Positions 1-7,944 of a DNA stretch of 42,712 nt are shown piece after piece. The stretch lies in contig JAJDJN010000002.1 of NCBI GenBank assembly GCA_030267245.1, positions 1-42,712 on the forward strand. Direction: 5' to 3'. The notes beneath the pieces are model-generated. The model was not told the origin of the DNA. It made no database searches and was given only the letters and a program-made list of their open reading frames with translations. The position numbers and the translations under genes are program-made. The stretch comes from Desulfovibrio sp. OttesenSCG-928-A18. Lineage in GTDB: Bacteria; Desulfobacterota; Desulfovibrionia; Desulfovibrionales; Desulfovibrionaceae. Each line of letters begins with the position of its first letter. Within the stretch, counting starts at the first letter, position 1.

Positions 1-6
1 TACGCT

Positions 7-168
7 TCAGCCGGATGAGCCAAAAAAAGCATCGACAACGCTGACAGGGTCGTTTGCTGAAAAAGCCTTCAGGCTTAGCAAAGCTCCTCCTGTCAGAATT
101 GCCAATAGAAATGCTATTATCGGCAAAACAAATGGAGTAAGATAATGGCGTTTAATGTGCTGTTGCAT
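7..168 (-). other. short 53-aa membrane-like ORF (MQQHIKRHYLTPFVLPIIAFLLAILTGG...), possible disrupted N-terminus of a TrkH-like transporter at the window edge
   Basis: Manual minus-strand translation from ATG at 168 to TGA at 7-9; one hydrophobic segment. The TrkH resemblance is weak. Confidence 0.25.
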
Positions 169-320
169 AGTATAATAATACAATTAAATCATTACGTTAT
201 GTTTTTCTTTCAGTTGCCGTGTTGAGCTGAAATTCCGGCAGTCTGCTATGAATCTTTTTACGCTTTGTATTTTTTCCTGCAAATCTGTGGGGCAGAGTGT
301 GGGGCAAATTTACCCCACAA

Positions 321-360
321 TGAAAAAAGGACTCACATTTCCATGTAAGTCCTTGATTTT
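321..360 (-). terminator. hairpin terminator of the original tRNA-Glu transcript (AGGACTTACA-TGGAAA-TGTGAGTCCT-TTTTTTC on the minus strand)
   Basis: Near-perfect stem followed by a T-tract, just downstream of the tRNA 3' fragment. Confidence 0.55.
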
Positions 361-362
361 TC

Positions 363-407
363 TTGGCGTCCCCAAGGGGATTTGAACCCCTGTCGACGGC
401 GTGAAAG
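363..407. repeat. attL: 45-bp direct repeat of the tRNA-Glu 3' end
   Basis: ttggcgtccccaaggggatttgaacccctgtcgacggcgtgaaag is identical to 32739-32783. Confidence 0.93.
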
Positions 408-461
408 CCGTTACACAACCCCACGTCACCGTACAATTTCAAGGGGTTACACATGCATAAC

Positions 462-514
462 GGTACAAAAAATACACAGCGGTACACAGCGTGGTACACA
501 GTTTAGGTACACAG
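462..514. repeat. GGTACACAG direct repeats (exact at 481, 493, 506; degenerate at 462 and 471), putative integrase arm sites at the left end
   Basis: Same 9-mer recurs twice at the right end with 13-bp spacing. Confidence 0.6.
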
Positions 515-750
515 TCCTCGTTTTCCTTCCCCTATCAAACGGACTATTTTGCCTCTTTCTTATCGCCGTAACCGAACGGGCATTTCTCATTAGTTTTGCC
601 ATTTGCAGGGTGCGGCAAATACGACCACAAAACCGTCTGGCCGCTGATTCGACTCCCCAATCGGGATTTGAACCGCTCCCCATTTTTATCTGGATTTTTG
701 TTGGCGGCTTTTTGAGCCGTCGCTCTCAATTTTGCCCCGGCGAGTAGCAC

Positions 751-1530
751 ATGTCGGGAAATCGCTGCGGGCATGATCCACGTTGCCCCACGCTGACGCC
801 AGCCCGCCCTATCCGAAAAGGCAAGGGCGGCTTGCCGCGCATCCTCTCCCTTGCCGCAGAGCGGGCAAAGGCTTGGTACTTCCACCCTGGAAAGTGCAAG
901 CCTTTGCAATCGCACCCGCACAGGAAAACCCGTTCCGAGCGGCGGGAGGCTTGCCAGATTGTCATTGAGACAATTCTATCCCACCTTGATCTTGTCTCTC
1001 TCTGCCTTGGCACACCCACTCTTGATGCCGGATTCATCGACATTGATATGCGAACCATAGTCCGTGATTCCGGCATCGGCCAACGCCGTTGTGAGCGGGC
1101 TATTGCTTTGCTCAAAGAAGCGGGCTTTATGAAGGTGCAACAGCCCCGCACCATAAATGATCACGGTGACTATGTGGGTTTGCGGGCAATCCGCGTTGTG
1201 ACCACTCTTTTTTTTGAATTTCTTGGCCTTGGGCCGATGCTCCAGCGGGAAAGAGCCAGGGCTACCGCGAAATTGCAGCGCAGGGCCATGAAAGCCCAAC
1301 GCAAGCTGACTGATCTTATGCACCGAATGACCAAAGGGCTTCGCAATTCATTCACATTCAAGCCGCAACGCTCACGCGCAGACCGAGAAAAGCGCGAAGA
1401 AGAGACACGGCGCTGGAACATGACGTGTGCGAAGTACATGATTGCTGATCTCACGCCAGACGAGTGCCGAAGGCGAACAAACGCGGAACTCGGTTTGCCA
1501 GCCGACTACAGCCCCGGCAGACGCGCATAG
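751..1530 (+). CDS. plasmid replication initiator-like protein (IncFII RepA-like)
   Basis: Winged-helix-like segment MRTIVRDSGIGQRRCERAIALLKEAGF, then RAIRVVTTLFFEFLGL and a basic C-terminus. True start may be internal. Confidence 0.5.
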   Translation: MSGNRCGHDPRCPTLTPARPIRKGKGGLPRILSLAAERAKAWYFHPGKCKPLQSHPHRKTRSERREACQIVIETILSHLDLVSLCLGTPTLDAGFIDIDMRTIVRDSGIGQRRCERAIALLKEAGFMKVQQPRTINDHGDYVGLRAIRVVTTLFFEFLGLGPMLQRERARATAKLQRRAMKAQRKLTDLMHRMTKGLRNSFTFKPQRSRADREKREEETRRWNMTCAKYMIADLTPDECRRRTNAELGLPADYSPGRRA

Positions 1531-1955
1531 CAAAATTTGTGCGTCTGGACTCATGGGATTTTCCTAAATGTTGAGCCTGTTTCGGCTCCTTCCATCCCTG
1601 AAAAATTGAATCTTGCGACCTGAATTTGCATATGTACCCAAATTCCCTGTTGCCGAAGAAAAATAGGTGTCGTGTAGTTGGCCCATATGTGTCGGGCATA
1701 AAACCAAAAGACAAAAAAATAAGAAAAGAAAAAGGCAAGAAGTCAATTTATAAAGATGGTATTATGGAAAGAGGGCTTTATCGGGGCTCCCATGAGCAAA
1801 AGGCTAGAAAACCACATACCTTTTGGCGCACCAGTGGCGAAAGAGGCCACACAGCTAACGGAAAAAAGTAACCAGAACTTAGCCAGTTGTCTTAGCTAAT
1901 AAATTTGCATAAAGTTATTCAAATTTAAGGAACCATCACGCTATGAGGTGTATTC

Positions 1956-2618
1956 ATGACTGACCTTGCTATCGATAAAATCCAAGATGAAATTTGGAAC
2001 ATATACAAGCAACATGGTGAAAAACCGATGCTTTTATCCCAGCTTGGGGAGCAATTAAGAAGCGTCACAGCACTACCAGAGGGGTATCGTCTTTCAGAAC
2101 TAATTAAAATAATTGATGGGTTAGAGATAACATATCCAGGAAAGAGTGGAGTCCCTTATGTATATAGTAAGCCTTCACTTAAAGAATCAGATTTAGACAG
2201 AATAGTATTGTCACAGATCAGAAAAAGCATTCTCAGCGCTTTTACTGTTCCATTAAGGGCAGATGAGCAAATATATCTTTCATTGTCTTATCCATATACA
2301 TATTCCAGACACAGGAATAAGGCTAAACAGCCGTATGTAATTGTTGAAAATAAATATAGAATTATTACTGAAGAATTAGACATAGACACAATGCAAGACA
2401 GTATTGTTTCACAATTGTTAGGCAATATTAAATCTTGGTCTAATGAGCATAGCGTAGGTGATGAGATTATCTACTGGACAACTAAAAAAGATATAGAAAT
2501 TAAAACAAACATTACCTCTAATGCGCTAGAAAGGTTGTTGGCAGCCCAGGACGTTGATGTTCGGTCAAAATTGCTTATTCCTGGGGATATCGCTGAGATT
2601 TTGATAAAACACAGCTAA
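1956..2618 (+). CDS. uncharacterised protein with possible N-terminal OST-HTH/LOTUS-like fold
   Basis: 220-aa ORF in an A+T-rich island; LLSQLGEQLRSVTALPEGYRLSELIKIIDGLEITYPGKSGVPYVYSKP resembles an OST-HTH pattern. Confidence 0.6.
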   Translation: MTDLAIDKIQDEIWNIYKQHGEKPMLLSQLGEQLRSVTALPEGYRLSELIKIIDGLEITYPGKSGVPYVYSKPSLKESDLDRIVLSQIRKSILSAFTVPLRADEQIYLSLSYPYTYSRHRNKAKQPYVIVENKYRIITEELDIDTMQDSIVSQLLGNIKSWSNEHSVGDEIIYWTTKKDIEIKTNITSNALERLLAAQDVDVRSKLLIPGDIAEILIKHS

Positions 2619-2625
2619 CACGTCC

Positions 2626-3495
2626 ATGATGCAATTTATTAAGGTATCTAACCATACCGGTATTCCTCTTTTATTTTTTGCAGGATTTGGGAATAGCGTT
2701 AACGAACGCCTTGAGCACTTCTGCCATGCGCTTCTTCCTGGAGTGCGCCATACAACTCATGTCTATATACGAAATCTTACTAAAAGCTTACTGCCTGATC
2801 TTCAAAGATACATTGCGCGAGAATTGTTAAATACCGACTCCAAAAAGAAAAATATAGAAATTGTTGTGCCATCTCGCTTGGTTTTTATATTTCCTGATAG
2901 CCATCTAACGCCTGATATTCTAGCTTTTCTTTACCCCTATGCCCTATGTGTTCCCATAAGTAGTCAGGATAGGGCATGTGCAAACGACCATTTTTGTGTT
3001 CGCCAATTACTATCTGTGTTGTTCCCCCCTCTGATGCAGATGCTCAAGAGCCCATTGGACGCTGTTGATCCTCGGCGGTTGCCGTTTCATAATGTAAAAA
3101 TTAAAGGCAGGCATGATAATCTATTTAATTTATATCTAAAAAAAATAGCAGACTATGAGGCAAATGCACCTTGTTTTCCTGAGAAGTTTGGAAACTTAAA
3201 AAAAGTAAATAATGGTTTTGTCGATGCGCGTTCTTGGCCCTTTGTAAAAGATTATGTGGCGCACGGACCTCAGCGGATACAAAAAATTACCGACACATCA
3301 CCTAGCGATACTGAGATAGCATGTTTTCTTGGTGGTACATATCGTTTTGGGTTCTATATACGGCAAGGGGAACACTATGATGTGACCCTAAAAAAAGGAA
3401 ATTATAACGTATTTTGTTGTAATGAGAATGGCCATGTTCAGATTCCCGTGAAGAGCCACCTCAACATTTATCCAAACGATACTCTCAGAGATTAG
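2626..3495 (+). CDS. uncharacterised protein, second gene of the two-gene cargo operon
   Basis: 289-aa ORF starting 7 nt after the previous stop; no family recognised. Confidence 0.6.
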   Translation: MMQFIKVSNHTGIPLLFFAGFGNSVNERLEHFCHALLPGVRHTTHVYIRNLTKSLLPDLQRYIARELLNTDSKKKNIEIVVPSRLVFIFPDSHLTPDILAFLYPYALCVPISSQDRACANDHFCVRQLLSVLFPPLMQMLKSPLDAVDPRRLPFHNVKIKGRHDNLFNLYLKKIADYEANAPCFPEKFGNLKKVNNGFVDARSWPFVKDYVAHGPQRIQKITDTSPSDTEIACFLGGTYRFGFYIRQGEHYDVTLKKGNYNVFCCNENGHVQIPVKSHLNIYPNDTLRD

Positions 3496-3637
3496 TAGAA
3501 CGTCAAGCAACCACTGGTGCAAAATGTGAGCAGTCATAAAGTCCGAACTGTCAGCGGTGAAAACCTCTTTCATTGGTTGTAGCCAAGATGCTTGGTACTA
3601 CTGGGGTTGACGTGGCCTGAATCTTTGCATATATTTC

Positions 3638-3956
3638 ATATCAGAAAGTAACGCTTTCTGATATATTCGGTGATGAGCTCCAACTTTTGTTGCGGTTTGT
3701 CATGGTTTCTTGCCTTATAAGGCAGAACAGATTTTTGTCCCCAATAACGCTCGCCCTTTGAGTAGGGCCGCGCTTGGACTCGGCAAAAAGCTGTAGGTGC
3801 AAATCTCTTCGGCGTCAGCGATGCTGGTGCACTGAGATTTTGCTGAAGGATAGGTTGACTATCCTTTCCTTAACTCTATCGAGTTGCGGCCTGACCAAGA
3901 CCTGTATTTATGAAAGCGATTTGCTAACGCAAGTCTAATTGCGTTAAGACCGTTAA
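3638..3956 (+). ncRNA. hairpin-dense noncoding stretch (candidate structured RNA or processed 3' UTR); strand inferred from its terminator
   Basis: Perfect short hairpins at 3638-3664, 3711-3724, 3816-3826, 3846-3866, 3872-3885 and 3925-3946, plus a longer-range pairing at 3801-3807/3834-3840; no credible plus-strand ORF. Confidence 0.4.
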
Positions 3957-3990
3957 GAACCCCATTTTATAATGGGGTTCATTCTTTTTT
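3957..3990 (+). terminator. rho-independent terminator (GAACCCCATT-TTAT-AATGGGGTTC-ATTCTTTTTT)
   Basis: Perfect 10-bp stem, 4-nt loop and T-tract. Confidence 0.8.
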
Positions 3991-4023
3991 GTGGCTGTAT
4001 TTCGAATAAAATGACCAGAGATT

Positions 4024-5163
4024 TCAGATTTCGTCATACAGCACGATATCTTTAACTGAGTCAACCAATCGATCCTCAAATACAATCCCAACACTATGAT
4101 AAGCGCGTGTGATGGCGACGTAAAATTTAGCTTTTGAAGAACCTTGCAACTCTTTTTCAGCCCCTTTGATAAACTTCCTGATAGGATCAGTTGGAAAGAT
4201 AAGAACTCTTTCAAAGGATAGCCCTTTTGATTCCCCCATGTTCATAGCAGGGTAATTCGGATTGCATTTCGCTCTCGCGTCCCAGCGGAGTTGCATAGGA
4301 TGAAACTTTTTCAGGTATTCATCAACCTTGCTTTTCCTAATTAAAAAAACTCCACAATGTTCATGATCAATACCTCTACACGCTTGACAGTTACATGGCT
4401 TGGTTACTGGCATGTCACGGTATAATCTCGATGAAAAATTACATATTTCTTCATTGTTTCGGTGTGATGCAGTTAATGTGGTTTCATCGATTTCGCAAGT
4501 CACCCTTTTGCCCAACTCGTTCTGTATAAACTGCTTTATTTTTCCATTTGAATATTTTTCATATTTTTGTTCATAATGTGTGGCGTAAGTGGATTGCCTT
4601 GGATCTCCGACTAGCAAGACGCTGCATGCAGAACTGAAAAGGAGTTTTATTATCTCAAGATCATACCCAGCGAGGTCTTGCACTTCGTCAATGTATATTG
4701 CATCAAAAATTTCTTCTATCCTCGAAACAACTTCGCCGCATGACTGCTCATTGCATCGACATACAAATTTAGCAATTTTATCAGAATATATTTTATATCC
4801 ATCTGTAAAATAATACTTTTCAAATTTGTCTTCTCCATAATAATAATGGCCTGATGTGCCTATCCGTCCAGACCTACCTTCAACGTAATAGAAGCCAATG
4901 TTCTTTTCGTGAAGTGCCTCTAAAATTGCATCCTGATATGGCCGCACCCCATGCTGTAATAAAAAGCGAAACCAGGTAAGAATAGTTATATTCGCGGGGA
5001 TCGCTCCATTTTTTTTGATTATTTTATCTCGTATTTCCTGCTCGTTCTCGGTTGTAAAAGTTGTGATGAGGATTTTCTTCTTGGGTTGTGAACAGGCCTG
5101 CTGTATTAGATACGTTGTTTTCCCTGCTCCGGCTGCGGCAATTATTAGTCTGTTTTTACTCAT
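4024..5163 (-). CDS. compact UvrD/Rep-like SF1 helicase, Gabija GajB-like
   Basis: AAAGAGKTTYL (Walker A), IYIDEVQDL (Walker B), LVGDPRQSTY, ASHRNNEEI, GLSFERVLIFP, FYVAITRA. Start taken as ATGAGTAAAAAC overlapping the upstream stop. Confidence 0.8.
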   Translation of the reverse strand: MSKNRLIIAAAGAGKTTYLIQQACSQPKKKILITTFTTENEQEIRDKIIKKNGAIPANITILTWFRFLLQHGVRPYQDAILEALHEKNIGFYYVEGRSGRIGTSGHYYYGEDKFEKYYFTDGYKIYSDKIAKFVCRCNEQSCGEVVSRIEEIFDAIYIDEVQDLAGYDLEIIKLLFSSACSVLLVGDPRQSTYATHYEQKYEKYSNGKIKQFIQNELGKRVTCEIDETTLTASHRNNEEICNFSSRLYRDMPVTKPCNCQACRGIDHEHCGVFLIRKSKVDEYLKKFHPMQLRWDARAKCNPNYPAMNMGESKGLSFERVLIFPTDPIRKFIKGAEKELQGSSKAKFYVAITRAYHSVGIVFEDRLVDSVKDIVLYDEI

Positions 5164-6844
5164 CATCACACCATTCAACTGCCTCAACAATATATGCCGG
5201 ATAGCTCATGGTTTTTGAGTATTCAAAGACCTTCAAAGCCCATGCCGTTTTATTTTTTAACATATAGCTAGTTATTTTTCTTTTGCTGTCATAGCTATCT
5301 GCCTTCAATTTTAATGCCTTTTGTAAAACAGGTAGTGAATTTACATCTGCAAATTGAGGCTCTAGGGTTTCCATATTTTCATCATCACTGGCAAAGATTT
5401 TGATATTCTTGCTGCTGTCAAAAGATGAATATTTGCGCCTTACGTTATTTTCGTAATCCCCATCGTTATCAGTAATTACAGCAACTGGAACAGCAATCTT
5501 ATCTGCAATTTCAAGGAATCTTTTAAATGCCATGCCAACGGAGATGACATCAATACCATCTTCTATGGGTAGGCACTCATTTTTATCTTTGTATGCTTTT
5601 TGAAATATTAATTCGTCGGAATCTCCCTCTACTAAAACTGCTTTTTTACAGAGTAATAGCCGTAGAGTGTGGTATCCAGAAAGTTTTTTGAAAAATTGGA
5701 AAGTCTTATCTGACAGTTCATTGAGACGAGTTGTAGCTTGCTCATTGATCAGGATCAAATTTTCAAGACCAAGTTTGTTGGCTACAAAACTACTATGCGT
5801 AGATATAATTACTTGTTTTTCTGTCTCGCAACAATGGTCTGATATACTTTTGATTAATTCGTTTAGTTTAGTATGCGATAAGTGATTTTCAGGCTCTTCA
5901 ATTAACAGTAATCCCGCTTCTTCAGCTTTTTTATGCCCTAATGCTAAGTTTGTTTTTATAAGGCATTGCTCACCTTTGCCAATCTGATGAAAAGGAATAC
6001 CATCAAGGTAAGTCATCAAGGTTGTTTCCCAGGCACTTTTTGTTGGTAGCTCTGCGGATATATTTATTTGCTTATTTGTTAATTTTGATTTTTTTGCTAT
6101 TTTAGTGTTAATGCTTTGTATGGTAGGATTTTCTACAAAAGCATCGCGCATTTTTCTATATGCTTGTGATAGTAATATTTTTTCGTCTTCATCAAGATCA
6201 TCTTTAATAATTCTAGCCAAATAAATGTCAGAGCCATTTGGATACCGATTCGATGCGGAGTCTATTAGCGCAGATTTGAGGGGTATAACTCTTGTAGTTG
6301 TCGAATTTCTTGAAAAATCTTTCAAAGATATTTTATAATACTCAATTGGGATCGAAGAAATATTATCCTTATCTTTTAAGAGCTGTTCGTATGAAGGTTT
6401 GTAATCTTCATCAAATTCAATCTTAAAAACAATTCCGTAAGCATTTTCCTTTTGGCTATTTCCTCTGCCTTTAAATTCTGGAGCCAAACAGTCATCAAAA
6501 AATATTTCAATTTTTATTTCCGGTGGCAACGGATTCTTTCCTCTCCGAATAGCCTTAAGATACGAATTCGCTGTTTTGTAGTTAAAAAGGTGCTGACTTA
6601 TTTCATTCTTAATATATTTCCCATTGAGAATGCCTGTTAGTACGAGATGGATTGCTTCAAGAATCGTTGACTTACCTGATTCGTTGTTCCCAACAAGAAT
6701 ATTAACACCGGATGTAAAATCAATGGAGAAATTCTGAAAGCATTTATAGTTGAAAATATTAACCTTTTTAATAAGCACAACACTCCCCCTCTTGAGTCTC
6801 ACCTTTTTCTGGAAAGGTCTTTCGTAGCTTTTTCCTCGTGACAT
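5156..6844 (-). CDS. OLD-family ATPase-TOPRIM endonuclease, Gabija GajA-like
   Basis: VGNNESGKSTILEAIHLV (Walker A), GLLLIEEPENHLS (Walker B), VLVEGDSDELI and VITDNDGD (TOPRIM). Confidence 0.82.
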   Translation of the reverse strand: MSRGKSYERPFQKKVRLKRGSVVLIKKVNIFNYKCFQNFSIDFTSGVNILVGNNESGKSTILEAIHLVLTGILNGKYIKNEISQHLFNYKTANSYLKAIRRGKNPLPPEIKIEIFFDDCLAPEFKGRGNSQKENAYGIVFKIEFDEDYKPSYEQLLKDKDNISSIPIEYYKISLKDFSRNSTTTRVIPLKSALIDSASNRYPNGSDIYLARIIKDDLDEDEKILLSQAYRKMRDAFVENPTIQSINTKIAKKSKLTNKQINISAELPTKSAWETTLMTYLDGIPFHQIGKGEQCLIKTNLALGHKKAEEAGLLLIEEPENHLSHTKLNELIKSISDHCCETEKQVIISTHSSFVANKLGLENLILINEQATTRLNELSDKTFQFFKKLSGYHTLRLLLCKKAVLVEGDSDELIFQKAYKDKNECLPIEDGIDVISVGMAFKRFLEIADKIAVPVAVITDNDGDYENNVRRKYSSFDSSKNIKIFASDDENMETLEPQFADVNSLPVLQKALKLKADSYDSKRKITSYMLKNKTAWALKVFEYSKTMSYPAYIVEAVEWCDDE

Positions 6845-7040
6845 TCTTATATTTTCTCATGTTTTTTGCAACGCGCTAACACTCTCTTGGTGAGTTGTCT
6901 GGATACGGTTGTATCATGAACGGAAATTCTCATACAGGAACATATCCTGTTGCATTCAAACGGAACCATTTGGAAATGTTCGTATAATTTCTCCAAACCT
7001 CTCCTAAAGTATTTCCCCGTATGCTACTGTGTCTCTGATT

Positions 7041-7106
7041 TCGAGGACAGGACAGAGGACGTGTACCCACCTTCGGCGGCTCCAGTCCTGTCCTGCCCTG
7101 CGGGGC
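7041..7106 (+). other. candidate origin of transfer (oriT)
   Basis: 10-bp inverted repeat AGGACAGGAC (7044-7053) / GTCCTGTCCT (7085-7094), then TGTCCTG|CCC at 7089-7098, 9/10 to IncP nic core TATCCTG|CCC; upstream of mobC and relaxase genes. Confidence 0.55.
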
Positions 7107-7154
7107 TGCTTGTTCGCGGTTCCGCTCAACGCAAAAACGAGAGGCAGTTACCCC

Positions 7155-7790
7155 ATGAAAAAGGCATTCGCGCTGGCTGCTCTGCTTTGTCTGCACACGG
7201 CAGCACTCGCAGCGGAGCCAGGGCCGCCCGCGCCCCTGGTGGAAGCCATAGCCCGGCAGGAGTCCGGGATGAACCCGCTGGCGCTCAATGTCGCCGGAAA
7301 ATCGTACTACCCGGCCACGCGGGAAGAAGCCGAGCAGCTTATTCGGAAGGCGATTGCGGCGGGTCAGTCGTTTGACGTTGGCACAATGCAAATCAATAGC
7401 TGGTGGATGGAGCGATTAGCCCTCGATCCGTTCTCCCTGCTCGACCCGGCCACAAACGAGCGTTGGGGAAAATGGATACTGGCGGAAGAAATCGCCCGCC
7501 ACGGCTTGAACTGGAAAGCCGTGGGCAAATACCACTCTCCCGACCCGGAACGCGGCAGACAGTACGCCTGGCTTGTTTATCGTCATTACGCGGGCCAAAG
7601 CGCCTCCAAAATTAAGGAGGCTCCCCATGCCGAGCAAAAAACTCATACTCAGAACGTATTTGACTCCAGAAGAACACGCGCAGATCAGGGCATCGGCCAG
7701 CAAAGCGGGCCTGTCCCTTTCCACGTTCAGCAAAAGGGTGTGCCTTGGGTTTTCCGTCCCAAGTCTGGAGCATCAGGAGGCGAGGATTGA
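7155..7790 (+). CDS. VirB1/TrbN-like lytic transglycosylase
   Basis: Signal peptide MKKAFALAALLCLHTAALA; catalytic-like IARQESGMNPLALN; VGTMQINSWW. Confidence 0.8.
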   Translation: MKKAFALAALLCLHTAALAAEPGPPAPLVEAIARQESGMNPLALNVAGKSYYPATREEAEQLIRKAIAAGQSFDVGTMQINSWWMERLALDPFSLLDPATNERWGKWILAEEIARHGLNWKAVGKYHSPDPERGRQYAWLVYRHYAGQSASKIKEAPHAEQKTHTQNVFDSRRTRADQGIGQQSGPVPFHVQQKGVPWVFRPKSGASGGED

Positions 7791-7944
7791 GTTGCGCCGC
7801 CTCAAGGGCGACCTGGGCAGACTCGGCGGCCTGGTGAAACAGGCGTTGGCGAACGGAGCCGACAGGCGGACGGTTCATCATCTTCTGCATGAGTTGGACG
7901 CCCGGCAACGCGAGCTCCAACAAGCCATAGCCCTCATACGATGA
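7627..7944 (+). CDS. MobC/TraJ-like relaxosome accessory protein
   Basis: MPSKKLILRTYLTPEEHAQIRASASKAGLSLSTFSKRVCLG... typical MobC-like pattern, immediately upstream of the relaxase. Confidence 0.75.
   Translation: MPSKKLILRTYLTPEEHAQIRASASKAGLSLSTFSKRVCLGFSVPSLEHQEARIELRRLKGDLGRLGGLVKQALANGADRRTVHHLLHELDARQRELQQAIALIR

Noticed and set aside
7-168. TrkH potassium transporter gene at the left edge
   Set aside because: Only 53 codons before an in-frame stop, and neither alternative frame restores a TrkH-like continuation; too little sequence to assert.
462-514. CRISPR-like array
   Set aside because: Repeats are only 9 bp with 3-4 bp gaps and recur at the opposite ICE end, which fits integrase arm sites. 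No cas genes and no other array seen.
382-747. 121-aa plus-strand ORF at the ICE left end
   Set aside because: Reads through the att repeat and GGTACACAG arm repeats; composition looks noncoding.
3638-3990. Retron msr-msd interpretation of the hairpin-dense region
   Set aside because: No reverse transcriptase gene in the window.
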